From positions 1,297,001-1,361,000 of the forward strand of contig JALDNG010000087.1 in the NCBI GenBank assembly GCA_024349245.1: DNA of 64,000 nucleotides. Reading direction: 5' to 3'. Under the pieces are notes generated by a model that ran no database searches, was not told the DNA's origin, and saw only the letters and a list, made by a program, of their open reading frames with translations. Source of the DNA: Neodontobutis hainanensis. Taxonomy: Eukaryota; Chordata; Actinopteri; Gobiiformes; Odontobutidae. The first letter of the stretch is position 1; each line of letters opens with the position of its first letter. Made by a program: the position numbers and the translations under genes. Shown one piece after another: positions 26,641 to 35,369 of this stretch.

Positions 26641-27094
26641 GCAAGAAAGGCTCAAGGAACTGTAGCACATACATGGCACACATGACCACCAAAGAAGTAT
26701 CCATAGCTTCATTTAAGTATGAAATGGGGGAGAGTTACAGAAACTCTATGTGCAAACTACACAATGGAAGTTTTAGTTAGTTTTGCAGGTTGGGTCAGTG
26801 CAGCAGTTTGGTAAGTTATACCTAAAGAGGATAATTTTATATTATAGATGTATTGTGGAGCAGGAGGACAGATTTTGGATTATGACATTTATAGAGCTGC
26901 ACCATTGTTCTACAATTTACCTACTCACTATTTCATTTCCCAAGTTCTGCTTGTGTTTACGGCCCTGTAGATGCATTCTGTTTTATGTAAACCAGAAACA
27001 GCTGCTGCTAATGAACGCTAGTTGTTTTGTAGTGCATGAATGTGAGAGTGAATGGATGTTTGTCTGTCTCTAAATGTCAGCCCTGTGACTATCT

Positions 27095-27172
27095 GCCCAT
27101 TGTCCAGGGTGTACCCCGCCTCAGGCCCAAAGCTGCTGGGATAGGCTCCAGTCATGGCGATGTATCAGGGGG
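27095..27172 (+). mobile_element. SINE 3'-end fragment (33327 family)
   Basis: TTGTCCAGGGTGTACCCCGCC, TCAGGCCCAAAGCTGCTGGG and ATAGGCTCCAGTCAT match the 3' body of the SINE at 33327-33703 with few differences. The tRNA-like head is missing. Confidence 0.75.
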
Positions 27173-29084
27173 ACTAAGCGTTTTCACTTCACTAAGGATT
27201 CTCTATTGAAGGTAGGTATTTAGTTCATTTATTTTGGTAATTTTCAAAAGGAAAAAAAAGAAACCAGAAATTTACAAGCAAACATAGAAATGAAAATTAA
27301 ATTATGGTGTAAACAATATTTTTTTTAAAGTTATTTGACCGAAAAGTTGTTTGGTAAAACTTATGCTTGTTGCGTCGATCCTTTTTACATTTAAATAATT
27401 TTACGGACATACAACCCCTGGTTCCATGGTTGCATGGAATGGATTACCAGGATTTTTGTTGTTGGAAAATAATAGAAATTGTTTTAAAAAGAAATTAAAA
27501 TTGTTTCTTTTCACACAAGAGTAATGATTATGGAAGAGTATGCTAATATGGAAAGATGTGTTTTGAGTTTATATCGGTGAGTTATTAAATGTTCAAATGT
27601 AAAGCATTTTTGTCTACTTACATAATTGCATTGAGTTATTGTAGATGAGGTTCAGTTTGAGGGTGGGTATGAGTGGGTATGTGTGTATGAGTGTGAATAA
27701 CGTATAAAATGGTGAATTATGTAAATTGTGATGTAATGAAGAGGAGACCCCAGGAAGAATAGCAACTGAGACATCAGGCGCTAATGGGGATCTTAATAAA
27801 TGAAATGAAATGAAATGAAAAAAACCCCAAAACACCAACGTCTTTTTGCGTACATAAAGAAATGACAGCGGAGAAGCTAAATTTATTCAGCTTTGTTTAA
27901 TGTAATCTTATTCTATTGTCCAACAGACTGCAGTGTTTAACCTCACCTTTTCAAAAGCACACACTTTGAACCAGGACCAAAACATCTCCAAAGTAACAGG
28001 AACAGTGCACTTTTTTGGGGACACTTTGGACCGATTTGAAATTCCAGGTAAAACAAACATCTCCATTTCAATCTGTGAATAAACCACAAGTTATCACAAA
28101 ATGATTTAAATTGAAGGTCACTGGCAGATTGTAATCAATACTTAAGAATATAAAAAGTTCCTTGGATGAGGACTGAAACGTCTTCACTTTAAAACCTCTG
28201 TCCAGATGCCTTTGAGTTAACCTTTTCTTCAATACATTTTAATTAAGCGTCTTTGTCTCCCTCGAAAAGCGCTACGTAAATTTAATGTTTTATTCTTACT
28301 TCAGACAACAATAGGGTCTCAAGCAATATGTCCCACTACAACGATCCGGACCTAGTCCTCTCCACTCATCTCTCTCATTTCCATAAAAGTGACTTCACCT
28401 CTGGCACTGCGTTGATGGTCTGCTTGGAAGAGATACATTTCTGCCACAGTGTTTCCAAGCGTCTGCAGACGACAGGCAAATGATGCGGCAATTCCAGGAA
28501 GAAAAAACCTCAAAGGGAGCCATCCCCAGCAGAACCAGACCAGAAGAGACAGCGGACGCTCCCAATGTGGCTCCGATGAAGCGGATAATGTCTGCCGCAC
28601 TCAAGTTTAGTCATTTTTTTGGACTTGTGAGCGGATTTATGTCGTATCTAGGGGTTTAATACAATCACATTATATTTATTATAAATATATCATTATAAAC
28701 TGGAGTGGTTGTGGTAATTACTAGTGTGGCATTAGTGTTATATTTCATGAGATGTCTCCGTATTCACATTGGTGCTCTGACACAGGCTCCTCACTAGTTA
28801 ATCTGGGTTAAACCGTAAAGCTGCTATAAGAGATGTTTTCCTAATACAGCTGTTTCAAATGACCTTGTACCATAAGGCGGCTGGATCTTATGAGAATACA
28901 GATTTATTGTTTTTTTTGTTTTAAATGACTCTCTTGTTCTAGTTCTTACAAATGATCCAGTAAACTTACATGTATTTTATGTTAGATTTATTTAACTTTT
29001 TTGTAGCAGGGCCTAAAAAGAAGAAACCTTTTGGAATGTTATGGTTTTCTGAATAAATTTGTCTTAAAATGTGATCTGATCTTT
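27173..29084. other. Non-coding, weak signals only
   Basis: An (ATGAA)n run sits near 27796-27820. On the minus strand 28352-28604 carries overlapping open frames of 82 and 69 codons whose third-frame reading also looks protein-like. This could be a decayed gene fragment or processed copy, but no family is recognised. Confidence 0.45.
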
Positions 29085-29272
29085 GTCAAGGCTATTGACA
29101 AACATAATGTGTCTAAAACAATTACACAAAGAAATTCAGAACTTTCATGTATGTATTTATTGAACACACTCATTCAACATTCAAAATGGCAGTGGAAAAA
29201 GTAAGTAAGAATGAATAACTGGTTGACCCTTTGCAGCAATAACCTCAACCAGGTTCTTCCTGTAGCTGTGGA

Positions 29273-29482
29273 TCAGACCTGCACATTGTTGAGGAGGAAC
29301 TTTAGCCCATTCTTCCTGCAGAATGGCTTTAGCGCTGTCATATTCTTTGGACTTTTCATGTGTTTGGCCCTCTTCAAGTCAATCCAGAGCATCTCTATTG
29401 GATTGAGGTCTGGACTCCAAAAGGCAGACTTTGTTTTTCTGAAGCCATTCTGGTGTTTTGGGTCATTGTCCTGTTGCATCAC
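29273..29482 (-). pseudogene. Tc1-like transposase, C-terminal fragment
   Basis: This 69-codon frame carries QQDNDPKH, which contains the second catalytic Asp of the DDE triad, and SPDLNPIEMLW, which contains the final Glu. The spacing between them is shorter than usual, suggesting a small in-frame deletion. The rest of the transposase, including the first catalytic Asp and the N-terminal DNA-binding domains, must be read from 30916-31560, beyond the inserted hAT element, where the frame is broken. The plus-strand open frame at 29211-29564 is the antisense shadow. Confidence 0.85.
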
Positions 29483-29544
29483 CTTCTACACAGTTTCAGC
29501 TGACGTACAGACATCCTCACATTATCCTGAAGCATTGTCTGATA

Positions 29545-30907
29545 CAGCAGCGGCTCGCCCATAGAGGGCGCTGGGGCGCCGACCTCCCTGTCAGTTTTTA
29601 TTTGTATTTAATTTTTTATTTAATAATAATAAGCTTTTAATAATCTCTCATTTTGAAAAATAATCTGTGTTAATGACATGCTATTAATGGTTTTACTTTA
29701 GAATGTGTTTAGAACTCCCTAGAATGATATTTGCATTCACTTCATGTTGGTGTAGTAGTAGCCAATAGGCTGTCTTTCCTAGGCTCCAGTTCGCTCAGCC
29801 CAACAGTGCTGGAATTTAAGCCAATGGTTCCCCTGTTGCTACGCAAAAAAGTTTATATTTTGCCAATCATCGTCGTCGAATTTTATGGTTTGGGGGCTCT
29901 GAAAATATCGCCCATGATTAGAGCAGTGCACCTGCTGCACCACGGGATATTTACCTCAGAGGAGTACAAGTGCAGTATGGAGGCGCCGAAGACGTCGAGT
30001 AGCATTAATGTAGTCGTGGGAGTTGAGCTAGCCCCAAATTCAGTTAAATCTACACACCTGTATCCCTTTGAAAGAAGAACATTAGCGGAAAAACTAATTG
30101 TAAAAGAACTCAGACCAGACAAGCCAGAAGTGAATATAACCCAACAGGCGCGAGAAAAGGAGAAAACCTACAAGAGATCATTTTCCCGAGGTTGGTTCAT
30201 TCGAAAGCTTTGGCTTATTGTGGTTACGCCAATGCAATCTTTTGCTTCCCTTGCTTTATCTTTAAAACAAGTGCTTGTGATAGCTCGTGGACACAGACAT
30301 GGGTAACAGACCTGAAGCCTAGCCATGCTAGGCCGAATTAGCACAGCCACACAGCTAGATGAGGGACACATTGCCATAAGAAGGCACAACAAGGAGGTGG
30401 ACAGGAATCGGCATATTTTGTGAAAGATCATTGATGCCGTGAAAATTTTGTGGTGCCTTTGAACTGGCTTTGCGTGGTCACGATGAGAGTGACGCATCAG
30501 AAAACCCTGGCATTTTCCTGGGTCTAATTGATCTCATGGCCTCAATCTACCGCGAGTTGGAGGTGCATTTGGAGAACGCCACTGTTTTTAAAGGCACTTC
30601 GAAGACCGTGCAAAATGAACTGTTAGACTGCATGTTGTCAGTTCTCAGAGACCGCATTCTGGAAGAGGTGAAATAGTCGGACTATATTGCCATTCAGGCA
30701 GACGAGACAACCGACATATGCACTCATTGTCAGCTTGTGCTTGTGTTACGGTAAATAGATGGCCACAACAACATTCAAGAACGCTTTTTTGAGTTTATCG
30801 CGCTTCCAAATGCGACCGCTGATACAATTAAAAAATTTTCTGGGGGAGGAGCCCCCAGACCCCGCTCAAACAGCCCCACCTAAAACATTTTTTAACAGCC
30901 GCCACTG
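29545..30907 (+). mobile_element. hAT-superfamily transposon, internally deleted, inserted in the Tc1-like element
   Basis: The left terminus is CAGCAGCGGCTCGCCC; the right terminus, reverse-complemented, is CAGTGGCGGCTGTTAA. They share a CAG-GCGGCT inverted repeat. The flanks are GTCTGATA (29537-29544) and TTCTGATA (30908-30915), an 8-bp target duplication with one difference, which is the hallmark of hAT insertion. The insertion splits Tc1 sequence that is continuous across the site. At 1,363 bp it is far shorter than an autonomous element. Transposase sequence stops near 30836 and goes directly into the terminal GGGGGAGGAGCCCCC segment, marking an internal deletion. Confidence 0.9.
30100..30836 (+). 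pseudogene. hAT transposase N-terminal remnant (TTF-type zinc finger / ZMYM1-like)
   Basis: The frame at 30100-30306 contains the stretch KTYKRSFSRGWFIRKLWL, the start of a TTF-type zinc-finger region seen in hAT transposases and ZMYM1-like host proteins. After frameshifts, 30470-30676 reads LRGHDES-like sequence with ENPGIFLGLIDL, ATVFKGTSKTVQNELLDCML and then a stop followed by DYIAIQADETTD, the segment just ahead of the first catalytic Asp. The catalytic core and dimerisation domain are absent. At least two frameshifts and one stop inactivate it. Confidence 0.8.
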
Positions 30908-31601
30908 TTCTGATATACTTGGGAATTCATCTTCCCCTCAATGATTGAAGCTGGTCAGACCCTGATGCAGCAAAGCAGGCCCAAATCATTATGTTTCCTC
31001 CACCAGACTTATTACATTCATACACATTTGGAATTATGTTTTTATGATGCTGTTTAGCATGCTGTTTGTTTTTTCCAAATAGTCTAAACAGTCTTAGCAT
31101 CCTTCGTGGTGTCCTGCTGTGGATACCCTGCTTGTTCAGTGTTGTATGTATTGTAGACTCATGAACAGAGATGTTGGCAAGTTACAATGATGCCTTCAAA
31201 TCTGTGGCTGTCAATGGGGGTTGTTTTTTTAATCTCATTGATTAGTCTTCGTTGTGCTCTTTTTGTGTCATTTTGACGGGGCGCCCACATCCTGGTAGAG
31301 TAGCAACAGTCCCAAAGCGTCTCCTCAGTAGATTGTTTGTCTAACTGCAGACTGGTGACTGCAGACTTTCCAGTTTTATGTAAAGCAACAACTCTTGATC
31401 GTAGCTTCTATTTTTGGCGAGACATGGCTTACATAAGCTCCAAACATATTATCTTAAGGAGACTCCAGGTGTGCTAAAACCTGACTCTAATTAGATTTTC
31501 TGAGGTTGTTTTTATTACTTTTCCCACAAGCACTAAGAGGTTTTGTGGTTGTTCTCAATAAAGACATGAAAGATCAGAATTTTTTTGTCAACACCCTTGA
31601 C

Positions 31602-32547
31602 AAAAAATAAATAAAAATGGCAAAAGTCTCCTAGTGGCAGAGGTACGTAACTACAAACATTTATACAACTTTGCCCAAAAAGATCATCATGATCATCTGA
31701 TTGTTAGCAATTTGTGGAGAGAAATTGCTGTCTCTCTCAAAAGACATGTACTTCGTGGTCTATCCCAACCATTGGTCTCACAAGCATATTATATTTCCAT
31801 TTGTCTTTTCTAGTTTTAATAAATGGATGAGTGGACCATCTTTTCCTTCTCTGTTTCAACATTAGTAATAAACATAAAAGTTCTTCCTCTTCATTTAAAC
31901 TCACAGTTGTTGCCCTGTTGTAAAAAATGTTTCTACTTTTTACTCTAATGTTATTATATGTGTAAATATTCTGTTTAAAATTAATCTAGAAGTAATCAGG
32001 TTAACATATAATGGACTGCTACTATGTGACTTGATTCTTGAGAGAAAAAAAGAGTCCAAGTCCTTGGTACAATACAAACTGACATTCTCCAAAGGCTTAA
32101 AACTTTCAAAAACAGCATCAGTTTAAGTCATTGCTTCATATAGGAACGCTTACAAACTTTTCCGAGTTTGTACAATAAATAAAACAACCCCCAAACAGAA
32201 CCCAGATACAGTAAATAGAACCGAATATTTGAGTAATGCCCTCGAAGGATTACTTGTGCAAATGGTGGTCAAGCTCCAAAGAGAAATTATTTCCTGCGTC
32301 GTGTTGAATAATCAGTGCTTACACTCACAGGCAGTGCTCACTGATGAGAATGTGACACTAAATGTTTTTCACGAGGTATGTAACGTAATGTATGGAATTG
32401 AAAAATACAACGATCCTAGAGAAGCAAGTGGGTGGGACAGAATATAGTAGTGGATGATTGAACTGTAAAGATGACACTATAGGTTTCTAAGAGGTCAGAT
32501 TCTACAGGTAAATATTTAAATCTGTAGTAAATCTTATTTTAGATCAA
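31602..32547. other. Non-coding, nothing recognised
   Basis: AT-rich unique sequence between the Tc1-like element and the next MITE. A 72-codon frame at 32229-32447 has no domain. Confidence 0.55.
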
Positions 32548-32555
32548 GTGTGTAG

Positions 32556-33300
32556 CAGTGTTAATTTTGACAAGAAATTTTTATTTAGTTTTAGACTCAT
32601 TTTAGTCATCTTATTTCTTTTAGTTTTAGTCTAGTTAGTTAGTCTAGTAAAATAAAATAGATTTAGTCAACTAAAATCCCCCAAAAATTCACGAGGTGAT
32701 AATTTTGACCTTCTGTATAAGACATAAAACTAAACTTTCATAGAATTGAGATTTAAATATTCAAAACATATTTTACACTGTTTATTTCAACACAACTGCC
32801 TTTATTGAAAATTGTTATAATCAATGAAAAACAATACCAATAGTAAAACCAAATCTTGTTGTCTGTTTCAATACAAACAAAAAGACAACAATGTGTTTCA
32901 AAGAGATGCAAAATACACATTCACAGCTTATTTTAAATTAAATTAAATAAATGTGCAATTATCAACAGCCCAAGAAAGTACATTAATCAGGAGGATATTC
33001 CTTATGCTACATAAACACTGGCATCGTAAACATCAAATTCAAATATTTATTTACTAATTCATTTTCAGGAAAGCGCCATCTTTCCCTTCTCCTGACTAGT
33101 TTTTGTTATTTTTGTTTTATTATTTTTATTATTTTTTTATTTATTTTCTTTTATTTGTTGACAAAATTGTCAGTCTTTTTAGTTATTGTTTTAGTCATTA
33201 TGAAGTCTTTTTTATTTTGTTTTTGTTTTGTTTTTGTCAACAAAAAACCTTCATTGACGAAATATTTTCGTCATAGTTTTTGTCAACAAAATTAACACTG
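32556..33300. mobile_element. hAT-type MITE (745 bp)
   Basis: Left end CAGTGTTAATTTTGACAAGA and right end ACAAAATTAACACTG form terminal inverted repeats (CAGTGTTAATTTTG). The flanks are GTGTGTAG (32548-32555) and GTGTGTTG (33301-33308), an 8-bp target duplication with one mismatch. The interior is AT-rich, with TTTAGTTTTAGT runs at the left and GTTTTTGTTTTG runs at the right, and encodes no transposase. It depends on a hAT transposase in trans. Confidence 0.88.
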
Positions 33301-33326
33301 GTGTGTTGATTAGTTTTAGCACAAAT

Positions 33327-33819
33327 TCATTCATTCATTTTCTACCGCTTTGTCCCGTTAGGGGTCACGGGTGGCTGGAGCCTATCCCAGCAGCTTTGGG
33401 CCTGAGGCGGGGTACACCCTGGACAGTGGCCAGTTAGTCGCAGGGCTAACATATAGAGACAAACATTGACAGACAACCATTCTTCATTCAACACTTTAGA
33501 GTTGCCAATTAACCTGTACATACATGTCTTTGGACGGTGGGAGGAAGCCGGAGTACCCGGAGAGAACCCACGGTAACACGTGGAGGACATGCAGACTCCT
33601 CACAGAAAGACCGGAGTCGGCCGAGAATATTCGAGTCGGCCGGGTTTTGAACTCACGACCTTCTTGCTGTAAGGCAGAAGTGCTAACCACTCTGCCACGT
33701 GCACCCACTGCCGCCATACGATGAAAAGATACGTAATCCAGAGAGGCGCTTCTCATATCAGCTTAAGAAAACCTATTAAGGACAAATTGTAGAGTCAGTA
33801 AAAGCAGAATATTCCTCTG
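33327..33819 (-). mobile_element. Chimeric tRNA-derived SINE insertion
   Basis: Read on the minus strand, the unit runs from 33819 down to 33327. It has a 5' segment of about 115 bp that is not tRNA-like, then a tRNA-derived head with an A-box-like GTGGCAGAGTGGTTAGCAC and a B-box-like GAGTTCAAAACCC, then the SINE body, and a tail ending in AAGCGGTAGAAAATGAATGAATGAAT. The insertion is flanked by a 13-bp direct repeat TTTTAGCACAAAT at 33314-33326 and 33820-33832. The duplication therefore includes the non-SINE segment, so both parts inserted as one transcript. Confidence 0.8.
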
Positions 33820-33823
33820 TTTT
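33704..33823. repeat. 120-bp direct repeat, copy 1 (within the SINE insertion)
   Basis: From CCCACTGCCGCCATACGATG to CCTCTGTTTT this segment is repeated at 34735-34854. I see two differences (ACG/ACA and CAGC/CATC). It forms the 5' part of the chimeric SINE unit. Confidence 0.92.
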
Positions 33824-33831
33824 AGCACAAA

Positions 33832-33960
33832 TAATAATAATAATGGATTGGATTTATATAGCGCTTTTCAAGGCTCTCAAAGCGAATTTACAGAGTCCAT
33901 TATTCATTCACTCCACAGTTACACACTGGAGGTGGAGACGTGACAGCCAATAAAAGATCA
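33832..33960 (+). repeat. TATAGCGC-type dispersed repeat fragment
   Basis: AATAATAATAATGGATTGGA, TTTATATAGCGCTTTTCAAGG and TCATTCACTCCACAGTTACA are the start of a common teleost repeat that tends to begin after an AAT-type microsatellite. It is truncated. Confidence 0.55.
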
Positions 33961-34099
33961 AAATGTTTATAGCTCTGTATTTAATTTAAAACATGTAAAG
34001 GAGCTAGGCTAACTTTTTACTTAACTTCCATAACTGTTCTAGTTTCCTGGACATTTTTTTGTCTTTTTTGAATTTATTATTTTTTAGGCTAAAATGGGG

Positions 34100-34315
34100 G
34101 GGTGGAGTGGCTCAGTGGCAGAATGGTCATCCTTCAACTGGAAGGTTGGCAGTTTGATTCTCACTCTCCCCGCAGTTCATACTGTTGTTGTGTCCTTGGG
34201 CAAGACACTTAACCCACCTTGCCTCCAGTGGCTGTAACACTGGTAATTACTGTAGAACAATGTAAGTCGCTTTGGATAAAAGCATCAGCTAAATGAATAA
34301 ATGTAAATGTAAATT
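34100..34315 (+). mobile_element. tRNA-derived SINE with TAAATG tail
   Basis: The head has A-box GTGGCTCAGTGG and B-box GCAGTTTGATTC. The body contains TGTGTCCTTGGGCAAGACAC and TTAACCCACCTTGCCTCCAG. The tail is GTCGCTTTGGATAAAAGC followed by CATCAGCTAAATGAATAAATGTAAATGTAAA. This is a complete copy of a well-known fish SINE design whose body and tail derive from a LINE partner. Confidence 0.85.
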
Positions 34316-34734
34316 TGACTGGGTTGATGCATATGGCTTAAAATTTGGCAAAGGTTGTATGTCTCCCTGGTGAGATAGAAAATATAGGTAAAGTTATTAT
34401 CTTAAGACATCTGAACTATTGCAGTAGAGAAACTGTGAGGACACTGCAGCTGAAGGCAGACACAGTTTATTTGTCATGTTTGTCTTACAGTTGCCGAGGA
34501 CAGCAGCAGGAGCATTTCTCTTTTACCTTGTCTTGGCTCGTTGTCGTGTTTGTCCTCGGGATCAATCATCTCATCTTCCTGGTTGTGCCACAGAGAACAT
34601 TTTGTCCAGCACCACCTCGGTCCAGCTATGATCTTGATCCACTGCTCCTGATTCAATGGTATATTTAGTTTCTGTGTGATTGAAGAAGCTTTTGAGGGGC
34701 TTTGTGTGGTTAACCCTATGCCCCGAGTGTGGTT
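34316..34734. other. Non-coding, nothing recognised
   Basis: A 107-codon plus-strand frame at 34345-34668 has no domain, and an overlapping minus-strand frame argues against coding. Confidence 0.5.
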
Positions 34735-34854
34735 CCCACTGCCGCCATACGATGAAAAGATACATAATCCAGAGAGGCGCTTCTCATATCATCTTAAGAA
34801 AACCTATTAAGGACAAATTGTAGAGTCAGTAAAAGCAGAATATTCCTCTGTTTT
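34735..34854. repeat. 120-bp direct repeat, copy 2 (no SINE attached)
   Basis: Second copy of the segment at 33704-33823, at a spacing of 1,031 bp. Here it lies in apparently unique sequence, continuing into GCTCTGGGGTTTGACACAG, so it may be the source of the segment carried by the SINE. Confidence 0.9.
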
Positions 34855-35284
34855 GCTCTGGGGTTTGACACAGAAGTGTGTCTGTTGTCGGTGACAGTGA
34901 ATGTTGACCCCTGACCTCTGTGGTGTAAATCCCACTGAGAAGCGGTCCATGTCACAGGCTGTATTTAAACTCACCCCACAGCTGTATAAATACATACTAC
35001 ACCACAGTCACAGGTTCAAATCCTATCCTATCCTAAGCTCAAGGGCAATTCTGGGTTTTTAAGGGAAAGGTCTATTTCTTTCTTCTCTTTTCAATGCAGC
35101 GTATGCAATTAAAAAATAATAAACCAATACAAACACAAAACAGAAAATAGCATAGGAAAGGTTGTCATGTTACAAGAAAATCATCCTTTTACCTTAAATT
35201 TGATCTTTTCCTGTTAGAGGTAGGTATTTTGATTGTCTTGTAACCCTTCACCTGTTCTCATTTTTCTTTTTTAAAGAGGTAGGT
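34855..35284. other. Non-coding, nothing recognised
   Basis: No repeat or exon recognised. Short open frames only. Confidence 0.5.
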
Positions 35285-35360
35285 AGTAGGGCTCCTCCCC
35301 TCCAGGATTCAAACCTGGGTCCCCCATGTGAAAAGTCCTGTCCTTACCAGCTGAGCTATC
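35285..35360 (-). other. tRNA-like sequence (SINE head or decayed tRNA)
   Basis: The minus strand reads GATAGCTCAGCTGGTAAGG (A-box-like) and CCAGGTTTGAATCCTGG (perfect 5-bp T-arm with B-box) at normal tRNA spacing. The D-stem and acceptor stem do not pair, so it is not a functional tRNA gene. It directly precedes the R4-like LINE relic and may be a SINE head or part of that element's upstream region. Confidence 0.55.
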
Positions 35361-35369
35361 AAGAGTTAA

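Larger units (their letters stand above)
24861..27094. other. AT-rich non-coding with simple repeats
   Basis: Contains a GATAA-tailed repeat end at 25566-25625 (GATAAGATAAGATATTACTT, TATTAATCCCCATTAGTGGAA), the (AAT)n array at 25871-25903 and a TATAGCGC-type fragment at 26555-26640. No coding region is recognised. Confidence 0.5.
29085..31601 (-). mobile_element. Tc1-like DNA transposon, interrupted by a hAT element
   Basis: The ends are inverted repeats. The left reads GTCAAGGCTATTGACAAA and the right, reverse-complemented, GTCAAGGGTGTTGACAAA; both are followed by AAATTC and CTTTCATGT-type sequence (the left end has an extra ~30 bases between them). Between the ends the minus strand encodes remnants of a Tc1/mariner transposase, split by the hAT insertion at 29545-30907. 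The helix-turn-helix half lies at 30916-31560 and the catalytic half at 29085-29536. A TA target duplication was not cleanly readable, so the outer limits are approximate. The element is not autonomous. Confidence 0.8.

Noticed and set aside
29211..29564. 117-codon plus-strand open frame
   Set aside because: It is the antisense of the Tc1-like transposase C-terminus, which carries the recognisable catalytic motifs on the minus strand.
35285..35360. Functional tRNA gene on the minus strand
   Set aside because: T-arm and A/B boxes are present but the acceptor and D stems do not pair, so it is a SINE head or a pseudo-tRNA.
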